From Candidatus Sphingomonas colombiensis (GTDB lineage: Bacteria; Pseudomonadota; Alphaproteobacteria; Sphingomonadales; Sphingomonadaceae): 64,000 nt of DNA. Shown here piece after piece: positions 33,172 to 44,700 of the stretch. The notes beneath the pieces are model-generated. The model was not told the origin of the DNA. It searched no databases and worked only from the letters and a program-made list of their open reading frames with translations. Position 1 is the first letter of the stretch; every line of letters starts with the position of its first letter. Position numbers and translations under genes: made by a program. The DNA lies in the NCBI GenBank assembly GCA_029202845.1, contig CP119315.1:131501-195500 (forward strand), written 5' to 3'.

Positions 33172-35289
33172 ATGCTTGAACACGAGACAAGGGTGCGCCC
33201 GGCAGCTTCCGCCATTCCGTTCACCGTGCCGCGCAACCGCTGGTCAGATGCGGAGGCCGCCGGCAAATCGTCGGAAGACCTGTTACTCTACCGGTCGAAC
33301 CTGCTCGGCTCTGACCTGACCGTCACCAATTTCGGCGGCGGCAACACCTCGGCAAAGATCGCGATGACAGACCCGCTCTCGGGCGCGCCGGTGACGGTGC
33401 TTTGGGTAAAGGGTTCGGGCGGCGATCTCGGCTCGATGAAACTCGACGGCTTCGCGACACTCTATCTCGACAAGCTGCTGGGCCTCGAAACGCGCTATCG
33501 CGGTGTGGAATTCGAGGACGAGATGGTCGCGTATCTGCCGCATTGCACGTTCAACCTGAACGCGCGCGCGGCCTCGATCGACACCCCATTGCACGGCTAT
33601 CTGCCATACGCCCACGTCGACCATGTCCACCCCGACGCGATCATCGCGCTGGCCGCATCGAGCGCGGGCAAGGCGGCGACCGACGAGATCTGGGGCGGCA
33701 CGATTGGCTGGCTACCGTGGAAGCGGCCGGGATTCGAACTGGGGCTTCAACTCCGCGCGCTCGCCGCCGCAACACCGAACCTGCGCGGCGTAATGCTTGA
33801 AGGGCACGGCATCATTTGCTGGGGCGAGACGCCCAAGGCCTGCTATGACAACACCATTGCGCTGATCACCGATGCGGCCCGCTACCTCAACGAGCGCCTC
33901 GCGCGCTGCCCGGCATTCAACGGCGAAGTTACCGCTCCTCTGCCCGCCCGTGAGCGGGGGGCGGCCGCCGCGAGGCTCATGCCTACACTACGTGGCCTGA
34001 TGCCCGGCGAACGTGGCAAGATCGGCCATTTCTCCGACGACCCAGAAACGCTGGAATTCGTCGGCAGTCGCGATTTCACCCGATTAGCGGCAATTGGCAC
34101 ATCTTGCCCCGATCACTTCCTGCGGACCAAAATTGTGCCGCTCGTTCTCGATCCGGCTCGGCTCGACGACGCGCCCTATCTGGCGCAAGCGCTGGAGGCC
34201 TATCGCAAAGGCTATGCTGCCTACTATCAGCGCTGCGCCGAGCCGGGCGCCCCCGCGATGCGGGACCCGAACCCCGTGGTGGTGCTGATCCCAGGCGTTG
34301 GCCGCATCACGTTCGCTTCGGATAAGACTACCGCGCGTCTGGCAGGCGAGTTCTACGGCAATGCTATCAACGTAATGCGCGGTGCCGAGGCGATTGGCGA
34401 TTATGTCGGTCTGCCCGAGAAAGAAGCCTATAACATCGAATATTGGGCTTTGGAGGAAGCGAAACTCCGCCGCATGCCCAAACCGAAGCCGTTGGTCGGT
34501 CGCGTCGCGCTAGTGAGTGGCGGCGGCGGCGGCATCGGTACGGCGACGGTACGCCGGCTGCTTCAGGACGGCGCCTGCGTGATGCTGATCGACCGCGACG
34601 TTGACGCCGCCGAACGCGTCCGCGACGAGATGGCACAAGCCTTCGGCAAGGACATGGTACGCGCAGAGACCTGCGACGTCACCGACGAGCGTCAGGTCGC
34701 CGTTGCTTTCGAAACCTGTACCCGCGAGTTCGGTGGCCTCGACATCCTCGTCGCCAATGCCGGCATCGCCTCCTCCGCCTCCATCGAGGAAACGAGCGTG
34801 GAGCTATGGCGCCGCAATTACGACGTGCTGACAGAAGGCTATTTCCTTAGCGCCCGCGCCGCCTTTCCGCTGATGCGCGCAGTAAATGGCGGTTCAATCG
34901 TATTCATCGGCTCGAAGAACGCGCTCGCTGCTGCGGTCAATGCGTCTGCTTATGCTTCGGCCAAGGCGGCATCGCTGCATCTAGCGCGCTGCCTCGCGCT
35001 GGAAGGGGCCCCACACGGCATCCGCGTCAACACGGTCAATCCGGATGCGGTGATCAAGGGTTCGCGGATTTGGGATGGAGACTGGCGCAAGGAGCGCGCC
35101 GGCGCGCATGGCATCGATCCCGGTCTGGCGCTGGAGGAGCATTACCGCAACCGATCGATGCTGAGGCGCGACGTGTTGCCCGAGGACGTGGCCGAGGCGG
35201 TGTACTTTTTCGCTTCCGAAGCCTCTTCCAAATCAACGGGCAACATCGTCAACGTGGACGCCGGGAACGCGCAGGCGTTCACGCGATAA
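33172..35289 (+). CDS. rhaEW: bifunctional rhamnulose-1-phosphate aldolase / L-lactaldehyde dehydrogenase
   Basis: The 705-residue fusion has a class II aldolase half at residues 1-430: 'NFGGGNTSAKIAM', 'WVKGSGGDLGSM', metal-site histidines in 'YAHVDHVHPDA' and 'LEGHGIICWGE'. Residues ~440-705 are a short-chain dehydrogenase ('GRVALVSGGGGGIGTATVRRL', 'ILVANAGIASSASIEE', 'YASAKAASLHLARCLALEG'). The first half splits rhamnulose-1-phosphate to DHAP and L-lactaldehyde; the second oxidises lactaldehyde to L-lactate with NAD. This RhaEW-type fusion is established in comparative studies of bacterial rhamnose pathways. The start ATG has GGGGGAG 11 bases upstream. Confidence 0.93.
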   Translation: MLEHETRVRPAASAIPFTVPRNRWSDAEAAGKSSEDLLLYRSNLLGSDLTVTNFGGGNTSAKIAMTDPLSGAPVTVLWVKGSGGDLGSMKLDGFATLYLDKLLGLETRYRGVEFEDEMVAYLPHCTFNLNARAASIDTPLHGYLPYAHVDHVHPDAIIALAASSAGKAATDEIWGGTIGWLPWKRPGFELGLQLRALAAATPNLRGVMLEGHGIICWGETPKACYDNTIALITDAARYLNERLARCPAFNGEVTAPLPARERGAAAARLMPTLRGLMPGERGKIGHFSDDPETLEFVGSRDFTRLAAIGTSCPDHFLRTKIVPLVLDPARLDDAPYLAQALEAYRKGYAAYYQRCAEPGAPAMRDPNPVVVLIPGVGRITFASDKTTARLAGEFYGNAINVMRGAEAIGDYVGLPEKEAYNIEYWALEEAKLRRMPKPKPLVGRVALVSGGGGGIGTATVRRLLQDGACVMLIDRDVDAAERVRDEMAQAFGKDMVRAETCDVTDERQVAVAFETCTREFGGLDILVANAGIASSASIEETSVELWRRNYDVLTEGYFLSARAAFPLMRAVNGGSIVFIGSKNALAAAVNASAYASAKAASLHLARCLALEGAPHGIRVNTVNPDAVIKGSRIWDGDWRKERAGAHGIDPGLALEEHYRNRSMLRRDVLPEDVAEAVYFFASEASSKSTGNIVNVDAGNAQAFTR

Positions 35290-35307
35290 GAACGAAAAGA
35301 GGGTGCA

Positions 35308-36603
35308 ATGGCGAAGCAACTGCCGCTTTCGGTCGATCAGATCGAGAGCCATAACGAAATGCGAGCCGATGCGTTACGCGACGAATATGACAGTCTCGGC
35401 CGCGCACTCGCGCGTCGCGGGATCGATATCGATGCGGTGAAATCACGCGTCGCGGGGTTCTCGGTCGCAATACCGAGCTGGGGCGCGGGCCGAGGCGGCA
35501 CGCGCTTCGCCAAATTTCCCATCCCCGGCGAGCCGACCACCATATATGAAAAACTCGCCGATTGCGCTGTAATCCACCAGCTCTCTACCGTCACACCTCG
35601 CGTCAGCCCCCACTTTCCTTGGGACACGGTGGGCGATTACGCCTCGCTGCGCGAGGAAGCCGCGGCGCTGGGTCTCGGATTCGACGCAATCAACTCGAAC
35701 ACTTTTCAGGACCAGCCGGGCCAGAAGCTCAGCTATCGCGACGGCAGCCTCTCCGCCAACGACGCTTGCGTGCGCACCCAAGCGATCAAGCACAATATCG
35801 AATGCATCGAAATCGGCCGGCAACTCGGCTCGACCGCGCTCACCGTCTGGGTGGGCGACGGCACAAACTTTCCCGGACAACAGGACTTCTCCAAATCACT
35901 CGATCGCTATCTTGAGGCCGCGGCTCAGGTCTACGCAGCACTGCCCGACGACTGGAACATGCTCCTCGAACACAAAATGTTCGAGCCGGCCTTCTACTCC
36001 ACCGTAATCGCCGATTGGGGTTCATCGATTCTCGCGGCTCAGGAACTGGGGCCCAAGGCCCGATGCCTTGTCGATCTTGGGCATCACGCGCCCAATGTGA
36101 ACATCGAACAGATCGTCGCCCGACTCCATCACTTCGGCAAGCTCGGCGGCTTCCATTTCAACGACAGCAAATATGGTGACGACGATCTCGACAGCGGCTC
36201 GATCAATCCGCACCAGCTCTTCCTCGTCTTCAACGAGCTTATCGAGGCAGAGTTGAATCCGCGCGAGGGGTTTGACCCCGCTTATATGATCGATCAGTCG
36301 CATAACGTGACCGATCCGATCGAGAGCATGATCGCCTCGGCTGAGGCGATTGTCGGCGCCTTTGCCAAGGCTAGCATCGTCGATCGTGAGGCGCTGTCCG
36401 CTGCGCAGGATAGCAATGATACCATGCTGGCCTTCCTCACGCTACGGAGGGGCTACCGCGCCGACGTTTCGCCGATCCTTGCCATGGCTCGCCTGGAAGC
36501 CGGCGGCGCGATTGATCCGATCCCGGCTTATCGCGCTAGCGGCTGGCGCGCGCGCAAAGCACGGGAACGCAGAGCAGTGGGGCTCGGCGCTGGCATCGTT
36601 TGA
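35308..36603 (+). CDS. rhaI: L-rhamnose isomerase, RhaI type
   Basis: The 431-residue cytoplasmic TIM-barrel is of the Pseudomonas stutzeri isomerase type rather than E. coli RhaA. Visible marks: 'FSVAIPSWGAGRGGTRFAKFP', 'SVTPRVSPHFPWD'-like text, 'GLGFDAINSNTFQDQ', 'ALTVWVGDGTNFPGQ', 'LLEHKMFEPAFYST', 'LVDLGHHAPNVNIEQIVA' and 'GGFHFNDSKYGDDDLDSGS', which hold the metal-binding Glu, Asp, His and Asp. It interconverts L-rhamnose and L-rhamnulose. It lies 18 bases after the aldolase gene with GAGG before its ATG, so the two are co-transcribed. Confidence 0.94.
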   Translation: MAKQLPLSVDQIESHNEMRADALRDEYDSLGRALARRGIDIDAVKSRVAGFSVAIPSWGAGRGGTRFAKFPIPGEPTTIYEKLADCAVIHQLSTVTPRVSPHFPWDTVGDYASLREEAAALGLGFDAINSNTFQDQPGQKLSYRDGSLSANDACVRTQAIKHNIECIEIGRQLGSTALTVWVGDGTNFPGQQDFSKSLDRYLEAAAQVYAALPDDWNMLLEHKMFEPAFYSTVIADWGSSILAAQELGPKARCLVDLGHHAPNVNIEQIVARLHHFGKLGGFHFNDSKYGDDDLDSGSINPHQLFLVFNELIEAELNPREGFDPAYMIDQSHNVTDPIESMIASAEAIVGAFAKASIVDREALSAAQDSNDTMLAFLTLRRGYRADVSPILAMARLEAGGAIDPIPAYRASGWRARKARERRAVGLGAGIV

Positions 36604-36670
36604 GCGGAAAAGATTGATTTCGGAGAATTTGCCCGCCAAAATGGCTTGGAAATAGTGAGGCCGCAATGGA

Positions 36671-37456
36671 ATGCATGTCGAAGAACGCGATAGCCTGATC
36701 CTCAATCTGATCGGGAAGACCGGCTTCGTGTCGTTCAAGAGCCTTGAGGCGGCGATCCAAGCTTCGCCGGCAACGCTGCGTCGCGACCTCGACCGGCTTG
36801 AGGTTAACGGCGTGATCCAGCGCGTGCGCGGTGGCGCACGGCTCGTCGACGACGAGGCTACAGGTGGAAGCACGGATGTCCAGTCACTGGCCGGCGTGCC
36901 CTTCCATGAGAATATCGATCGCAACCGCAAACAGAAGGAAGCGATCGGTCGTGCCGCCGCCGGGCTGTGCAAGCCGGGAGAATCGATCATCATCGATGGC
37001 GGTTCGACCACCTTGCAAATGTGCCGCCATCTCGCCGGCCTCAATCTTCAGGTGCTTACCAATTCGCTGCATGTAGTGAGCGCATTGCTGCCCGAACCGG
37101 GCACGCGCATTGCCGTCCCCGGCGGTTCAGTATTCCGCGAACAGAATATCATCCTGGGAATCGGCGGCGAAGAGTGCATGCCACGGGTCCATGCTCCGCG
37201 CTTGTTCATGGGGGCGGCCTTCGTTGGCGCGCAGGGTGCGATGCAAGCCGACGTCGTGCTGGCGGCAGCTGAGCGCCAGATGATCGACCGTGCCGAGTGG
37301 GTCGCGTTGCTGGTCGACAGCTCGAAATTCACCGCCCCTTCGGGCTCCGTTGTATGCGGATTGGATGAACTGGACGTAGTTATCACTGACCCCGGTATCA
37401 GTGATATTCATAGCAGAATGATCGAACAGTCAGGTGTAAAGCTTATCATCGCCTGA
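36671..37456 (+). CDS. DeoR-family transcriptional regulator
   Basis: The 261-residue product has an N-terminal winged helix ('RDSLILNLIGKTGFVSFKSLEAAIQASPATLRRDLDRLEVNGVIQRVRGGARL') followed by the DeoR sensor domain with 'GESIIIDGGSTTLQMCRHL', 'LTNSLHVVSALL', 'LFMGAAFVGAQGAMQAD' and 'ERQMIDRAEWVALLVDSSKF'. DeoR regulators bind phosphorylated sugars; rhamnulose-1-phosphate is the obvious inducer here. It lies 67 bases after rhaI in the same direction and probably represses the divergent rhamnose operons, perhaps also the receptor operon. Confidence 0.93.
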   Translation: MHVEERDSLILNLIGKTGFVSFKSLEAAIQASPATLRRDLDRLEVNGVIQRVRGGARLVDDEATGGSTDVQSLAGVPFHENIDRNRKQKEAIGRAAAGLCKPGESIIIDGGSTTLQMCRHLAGLNLQVLTNSLHVVSALLPEPGTRIAVPGGSVFREQNIILGIGGEECMPRVHAPRLFMGAAFVGAQGAMQADVVLAAAERQMIDRAEWVALLVDSSKFTAPSGSVVCGLDELDVVITDPGISDIHSRMIEQSGVKLIIA

Positions 37457-37484
37457 AGCCGTGCCTTAAATAGCCCCTCGCGTT

Positions 37485-37997
37485 CTAGACGCCTTCCGCT
37501 TTCAAGACCTGCTGTCGTTCGAGCTCGAGAGGCGACAGCATTCCGTTTCTGACGTGCTTGCGCATCGGGCTGTAGAACATCTCGACGTAATCGAACACGC
37601 CTTGCCGGGCCCCTTCGCGTGTTTTGTAGGTGCGGCGGCGGATACGCTCGCGCTTGACCGACGAGAAGAAGCTCTCCGCAACGGCATTGTCATGGCAGTT
37701 GCCACGCCGCCTCATCGAGTGCTCAAGATTGTGTGCTCATATGAATGCCGCCCAGTCCATGCTGGTGAACTGCGATCCCTGATCCGAATGGATCAATACC
37801 CGTCGTTTCGGTTTGCGTCGCCATACCGCCATCTGCAGCGCCTGCAGCACCACATCGGTGGTCTGCCGGTTCTGCATCGACCAGCCCACCATGCGGCGGG
37901 AGTACAGGTCGATTGCGACAGCCAGATGGGCAAAGCCTTCCAAGGTGCGGATGTAGGTGGTGTCTGTCACCCAGATCCGGTTGGGCGCAGTCACGTC
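37485..37997 (-). mobile_element. remnant of an IS3-family transposase OrfB (IS51-like)
   Basis: Two minus-strand segments of one OrfB are separated by a frame change near 37730. The first ('APNRIWVTDTTYIRTLEGFAHLAVAIDLYSRR', 'LIHSDQGSQFTSMDW') is at 37737-37997; the second ('MRRRGNCHDNAVAESFFSSVKRERI', 'RNGMLSPLELERQQ') ends at 37485. The N-terminal half of OrfB and all of orfA are missing; the sequence switches abruptly near 37997 to DNA leading into the integrase repeat. It closes the right side of the catabolic block. Confidence 0.85.
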
Positions 37998-38036
37998 GAA
38001 CTATTGAAGACGTCCAGAAATCTAGGAGCTATTCAA

Positions 38037-38133
38037 GCGATTGTGAACTGATTTTCCTGCCTCGCGACGACGAGGTTGAGATGTCCGTTCCTGATCTGAC
38101 GTCGGTGGCGATAGATCGTCGGACGCGCGGATC
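38037..38133 (+). repeat. 97-bp repeat B: second copy of the integrase start
   Basis: This segment matches 13168-13264 without gaps (about 85 of 97 bases). It contains the start codon (38081) and first 17-18 codons of the same integrase ('MSVPDLTSVAIDRRTRGS'), after which the similarity ends. It is therefore a truncated second integrase copy in the same orientation at the far edge of the rhamnose block, between an IS remnant and the acetyltransferase gene. Confidence 0.8.
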
Positions 38134-38203
38134 GAAAGAATCCGGGTCGCAACTGCGAAATTTTGTTCGGAGATTCAGGCGCCATGCATCCCGCCGGCCG
38201 CCA

Positions 38204-38716
38204 CTATTTCGGCTCCCAGCCTTCCATCGCCAGCCTCAAATAAACACTGTCGCACTTTTCTGCTCCGACCAGCCAGGTACCTCGCGCTCGTCCGACTTCC
38301 TGGAAGCCCAGACGAGCGAGGAGTCTGAGAGAGGCGGCATTGCGCGGATCCACATCAGCGTCGATGGAGGAGAGGCGATGGTGGCCGAACGCGCGAGCGA
38401 TGACCGCCCGAACGGCTTCGCCTGCAAATCCGTGGCCCCATACGTCGGGATTGAAGATAAAACCGATCTCGGGAAACCGATATAGGCCCGCCTTTCCGAT
38501 CAGCCTCCCTTCATATTCGACAACGAAATCCTCGCCCTCGCCCGCATTGATTCCGATCATCGCGGCGAGCCACTCCCGCGTTTCCTGCAGATCCGAATGA
38601 GCCGGCGTCGACCAGAAGATCATTGCTCGTGGATCGCTCAGTATGGAGTGGAAAGCGGCAAGGTCAGCTTCCACAGCCGGTCGCAAACGAAGGCGGTGAG
38701 TTCTCAGCTCAACCAT
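38204..38716 (-). CDS. GNAT-family N-acetyltransferase (RimJ/RimL type)
   Basis: The 170-residue product begins 'THRLRLRPAVEADLAAFHSIL' and has the acetyl-CoA-binding region 'FNPDVWGHGFAGEAVRAVIARAF' followed by 'VDPRNAASLRLLARLGFQEVGR', the standard RimJ/RimL layout. It would transfer an acetyl group to an amine, possibly a protein N-terminus or a small molecule; the substrate is unknown. It lies alone between the integrase repeat and the autotransporter, and is probably part of the normal chromosome. Confidence 0.88.
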   Translation of the reverse strand: MVELRTHRLRLRPAVEADLAAFHSILSDPRAMIFWSTPAHSDLQETREWLAAMIGINAGEGEDFVVEYEGRLIGKAGLYRFPEIGFIFNPDVWGHGFAGEAVRAVIARAFGHHRLSSIDADVDPRNAASLRLLARLGFQEVGRARGTWLVGAEKCDSVYLRLAMEGWEPK

Positions 38717-38791
38717 CTGGCTATCCTTGCAACATTGATGCGGCTGCCGCCGGCCACCCGAGTGAAAAACCCGCGTGGCCGGCGTTCAGTA

Positions 38792-41700
38792 TCAGAACCT
38801 GATCGACAATCCCCCCATGAAATTGTTGCGCCGCGTTCCCGAGAATTCGCCATTATAGCTCGCCTGAACGCGCACACCGTCGGCGATACCAAGGCCGATC
38901 CCGAGCCCATAACGACCCGTGGTGCGATCCCGTTCGACGCCATCCACCGTGAACCCGCTAGCCGCGCCGGCAAAGCGCGCCGAAACCCGCGTTGCGCCAT
39001 TGTTCAGTGCGTGCCGCACGCCGGCCTGTGCAAAGGGCTGCACGGCCATCCCGCCGAGGCTGAAATCGCCCGAGAGCGCCAGGCTCGCGTCGCCAAACCA
39101 ACTCACCTTGCTGCCACCTGAAACCGACAGGCCGAAATCGCCGACGCCCTGCTCAGATGCGATCGCGTCGCGTCCAGCATGGACGAGGGTGACACCGAGC
39201 TTCGGCGTGATTGCCAAGACGCCGAGCCGCGCCCGGTAATCCGCCGACAGGTCGACCACCCAGCTCGAGAGGCCGTATCGCGACTTGGCCGTACCAGCCG
39301 ATACGGCCAGCAGACGTTTCGTCTCCACGGTGCCCGTGTCATACGCCAGCAAGCCATGCAGCCCGAAACTGTCGAGCCGGAGATCGGCGTAAGCCCCGGC
39401 GAGCAAACTATTCCCTTCAGTCTTTGCGCCAAGCTCCCGAAGCGATTGGTTGCTGTCCAGACCGCCGATGAACAGACCCATGCGGGAACCGTTCTCAAGC
39501 CCGTAACCGATGCCACCAAAGAAACCATGGCTGCCGATATGCGCCCCGGCTGCGCCGCTTTCCGCCTGGCCGTGCAATGTAGCATTGGCATTCACGAACT
39601 GACCGAAGCTGTAAAACCCCTTGCCGCCCATGCCGGTGGCCGCAAAAGCCCGCGCTCCATCCGCAACGATCAGCCCCTTTTCGATGCCGAGCTGGAGCGC
39701 CGAGCCAAAAGCTTCCGGCGTGAGTTGCGCAAAGGCAGTCTTATTCGCATTGCCCTCCGCATCGACCAGCACCGGCAGAGCGGCGGTGAACGCCTGCACG
39801 CCATAGCCATCTCGGAGCACCTCATTGGCATAAGCGATGCTCGCACGGACGTTGCGAGGATAAGTGGGGGGGGTGAGGAACTCGCTCTGGATCTGTAGCC
39901 GATTACCGCTCTGGACGACGAAGCCGAAGATGTCGTTCGACTTGTTGATCGTGGTGAAACGCCCGGTGATGCCGCCGTCCGCCACGACGAGATCGAGCGT
40001 ATTGCCCGGGGTTCCGTGCAGCACGCCGGTGATATCCACCGCCGCGCCGTCAGCGATCGTCATCTTGCCCGAAATGTGCAGCAGATCACTGACCGTCGGC
40101 GAAACCTCCAGCAACAGGTTGGAGCCGGCCACGAAATTGACGTTGCCGTTGACCGTCATCGTTCCCGGCGACGCGCCCGGCGACAGCGTACCCGCGACGT
40201 TGATATCCCCGTTGACGATCCCGGCCGAACCAAAGGTCGCGCCATGCGCCACCTGGATCGCGTTGGCGGACGTGATTGTCGTACCCGCCTGGCCGATCAG
40301 CCGGCCGCCGGTGATCGCCACGCTGTTCCAGTTCGTGTCGCCGGTCAGCGACACGACGCCGCCCGCTACCCCCAGCTCCTCGAATCCGGTAAATCCGGTG
40401 CCGTCATACACCGTCGGCTCGGCGTAGGTTCCCTGGGTGTCGAAGACCAGCCGGTCGGTCCCCTCCCCCCCATCACGCGTACCGGTGACGTTGCCGAGAC
40501 CGCCGATCACCAGCGTGTCGTTGCCCGCGCCGAGATCGATATTGCCATCGACCGTCCCGAACACGGCCAGCGTATCCGCCCCGTCGCCGCCGGTAACATT
40601 CGCGGCGAGCGTATAGCCCTGCATCACACTGACCTTGCCACCGTTCAGCCGCGCGCCGCCCTCGAACGCCGCATCGCGATCGATCCGCAATTCGCCGGCG
40701 CCGAAGGATTCGAGCGCCTCGAACCCGGTCTGATCGAGCGCGCTCAGCAGACGGGTCGTCCCCGCGCCCTGCACCAGCGCCAGCGTGTCGTTGCCCGCGC
40801 CGCCATCGATCCGGCCCGAGACGGTCGCCCCGCTGCCCAATGTGAAGCGATTGTCCGCACCATCGAAGACGATACCCGCCGCCGAGGCGAGCGTGCTGTT
40901 CGCGCCCAGCTCGAAATTGCCGCCGTTTATCGCGACGGATTCGAAGCTGTAGCTGCCATTGGTCAGCGCGAGCGTGCCCGCGCCCTCCGACACGAGATCC
41001 TCGAACGAGGTGATCTGCGAAGCGACGACCGTGCGGCTGTCGCTGCTGCCGGACTGGACACGCAGCAGATCGCGCCCTTCGCCACCATTCACCGCGCCTT
41101 CGAATTTCACGCCGGCGGCGATCACCAGCTCATTGTCGACGTCGCCAAGGAAATTCACCTGCTGGCCGGCACCCAGATCTCCGGCCAGCGTCAGCTTCGC
41201 GTCACCGGAGATGTTCGCGATTTCGAAACCGTACATCCCCTTGATCGTCGAATCGCCGGTGAGGCTCAGGTTCAGCGTATCCGTGCCCGCGCCGCCATCC
41301 AGCGCGCCTTCGAGCAGCCCCGCCAACGTCATGTTGAGCGTATCATCCCCGCCGCCCAGCGAGACACCGCCGGTCAACACGCCATCGATCGTAACGACCT
41401 GCGCGCTGTCATCACCGATGACGTTGCCGACCGAGCCGTTCGATCCTGACAGGACGAGATTCGCGCTCTCCAGCAATTCGAGATTGTTGTAATTCTGGCC
41501 CTTGTCGAGATTCACCTTCAGCGTACCGGGGCCATAAGCCCCGAACGAGTTGAAGTTCAGCACCGATCCCGGAATCTCACCCTCGCTGCCGGTCAGGCGG
41601 AAGACGAAGGTGTTGTTGCCCGCACCGCCATCGATATCGCCGGTGACGATTCCTCCGGCCAGCGCGACATAGCGATCGTCGCCATCGCCCAGATTCAGGT

Positions 41701-44700
41701 TCCCCTCGATCCGCCCTGAATTGACGACGACATCGTTACCCGCACCCATGTCGACATTGTTGCCGATGGTCCCGCTGTTATTCAGCGTATCGTCGCCGCC
41801 GCCCATCGCGAGACCGCCGGCAATCGTGCCGGCATTGTTGATCGTTTCCCGTCCGTCGCCACCGATGAAGGTGTCGACCGCCGCGCCACCGGCAGAGCTT
41901 ACCGTATCGCCGGCATCGATGTTCAACGCGATGTCGCCGATCCTCAGCGATTCGGCGTCGAAATTGCCGAAAATCGAAACCTTGCCCGTGCCCGCAGTAT
42001 CGGGAACCCCCATCAGCGCCTCGAAACCCACGAACCGGCTCGCGTCGATCCGCTTGGCCATATCGCCGGTCCGATCGACCGCGATAACGTCGAAACCGTC
42101 CCCTCCGTCGGCCGTGCCGGTCAGGCTGCTCCCGCCACCGAAGACATAGGTGTCGTCGCCATCGCCAAGGCGCAGATCACCCTCCAGCCGGCCATAGTTG
42201 CGGAACTGGTCATCGAAGCTACCAAGATCGACATTGCCCTGGATCAGCCCGCGATTGGTGACGGTATCGATCGTGCCGAAAGTGTGGATCGCCCCCGCCA
42301 GCCGGCGATAGGGCTCGGGCACGCCCTGATGCTCGCCAAACAACGTTTCGGCCTGACCGCGTATCGTTCCGTCATTGTCCAGCACGAAAGCCGCGCCCGA
42401 CCCACTATCGTCCACCGCCACAACCGCGACGGACCCGGAACCCATCGCCTCGATCGTTCCGCTGTTGACGAGTTCCCCGCGCGCGTTCGCGCCGCCCAGC
42501 GACATGCCGACCGCGGTGTTGATCGTCGCAAAATTGTTGTCGGCGTTGATCCACGCCCCACCATTGGCGCTGATCGTGCCGCTGTTGACGAGCGAAGCGG
42601 TTGTCGTCTGCTGATCGGGATGGAACTGGGACATGATCCGGACTGCGCTCGCGCCCATTCCCTCGGCGCGGATCGTCTTGCTGTTGACGACATGGTTGCG
42701 CGCGCTTTCCAGTGATACGGCGGTTACGCCGCGGCCGGTGGCTTCCACCAGGCCATCGTTGCGAAACCGCAGCATATTGTCCTGCTCGCTGATGTCGCGA
42801 AGCCGCACGCCATAATGCTCGTCGGCGTCGAAGGATTCGCGCGAGCCGGCGTTGCGGATCGTCCCGGTGTTAAGGACGTCGGCCAGCGGCCCCCCATCAT
42901 TCGTCGCGTCGAACTGCATCCCCAGCGCATCCGAATCGTCGGATTCGGTTTCGATCGTGCCGGCATTGCGGAATTCGACCGTCGCGATCGGCTGAGCCAA
43001 CTCCCCGATGTTGAAGAAAACGCCATTGCCCTCCGTCGCGCGGATCAGCCCTTCGTTGACGAAGCCGGCGATGCCGGTGCGGCCATATACGCCCTTCCTG
43101 CTCACCACATCGCCACGATTGGTGACGCGTATCCCGCGTGCCACGTTGGCGATATCGCGGATGTAGAAACCAAAATCGCTCGAATTGATGTTCGCCGTGT
43201 TCACGACCGATCCGTTGCCGACCAGCATCAGCCCCGCATCGAGCGTGGCCGCCGCCGCGACCGTGACGGTGGTGTCGCCGCCCGCCGCTTCGATTCCGTG
43301 CATCTCGAAGCCGCTATTGCCGTTGCCGAGAATATCGTTGGACAGCGTGTGGGTCGCGCTGGCGCTGAACGAGCGACCATAGCCGTCCAGCCCCGAGCCG
43401 CCCTCGATCGTTCCATTCACGCCATTGGTGGCGCCGGTAAAAAGGAACATATCCTCGCGATCACCAAGATCAATGTCGCCGGTGATCGTTCCGGAATTGA
43501 CTACCATGTCGGTGCCGCTTCCGCCCTGATAGGCGACCTGCCGCCCGTCCACCATGCCGCCGGTGATCGTGCCGGCGCGCGTTCCGCTGCCCTTGGAGAA
43601 GGTCCACACCTTGTTGCGCAGCACCGATGTACCGCGCAGGCTCTCCACGGCCGCGCCGGTGCTGGCGCGAATATCGCCGACATTCTCGATATAATTGTCG
43701 CCGCTTGCCGCCAGCACGCCCGTGCTGCCGCCGATGATATTGCCGATGCCGCCGCTGGCCGCGCCCGTGCCGGATTCGGCTTCCGTCAGGGTGTTATAAA
43801 GCTTGCCGCCATCGAGCCGGATCGCGACGCCTTGCGCGGTGGGGCTGCCATTTTGGCCACCGACACTCACCCTGGTCGAGTTGAACACGCGGCCGGAGCT
43901 TTTGATCAGCGTAACGTCCGGGAAGGCGGCGTTGAACGAGTTTACCCAGCCGTTGGCATCAAGAATGATGTCCGCCTTTCCACCAACGATCGCGGTCCCT
44001 TCCAGAATCTGCACGCGCGACTTGCTGGTCACGCGCAGGGACGCGGCGTTGCGGACGTCGATCAGTCCGGCAAGCGCGCTGTCACCGCCGACATCCGCAT
44101 CGAGCACCAGCGCCAGTTTACCATCGCCGCCGCTGCCCTGCTCCTGTGAGGTCGAGCCGGGCAGTACGCGGATCGCCTGCTGCGTCGCATCCGGCTGATT
44201 GGCGGCGTTGAGCGAGAAGGTCAGCAGGACCGTGCCGTCCCCGGCGAACTGCATCGGGCCATGTCGCAGATCCATCGACGCGTTGTTCGGCAATTTGGCG
44301 GGATCTGCGGGGATCGGCGAGCGCGAGCGGTTCTCCAGTGTCAAAACGGTATCGTTGCCGGATGCTTCATAGACGGTGCCACCGTCGAATGGCGTGCCGG
44401 TGGCCGCGTCCGCGCGGACGAATTGCTGCGCGGTGCTCCCTTTCACCTCGGTGAAGACGACATTGCGCGTCTGGCTGCCGGTGGCGCGCAACCACACGCT
44501 GTCGCGGCCCCCCTCGTCGGTGACGGGGCCGGTAGTAAGCCCGGTGAGATCGAGCACGCCACTGTCGGCGTCCACCCGCGAAATATCGACCACGACGCGA
44601 TCGTCGCCCGCACCAAGCGTTACCGCGACCGGCGGCCGACCCTCTTCGAGCACCACGGTCTGCCCGGTGCTCTGCGCGTGCGCGGCGAAGCTGATCGCCA

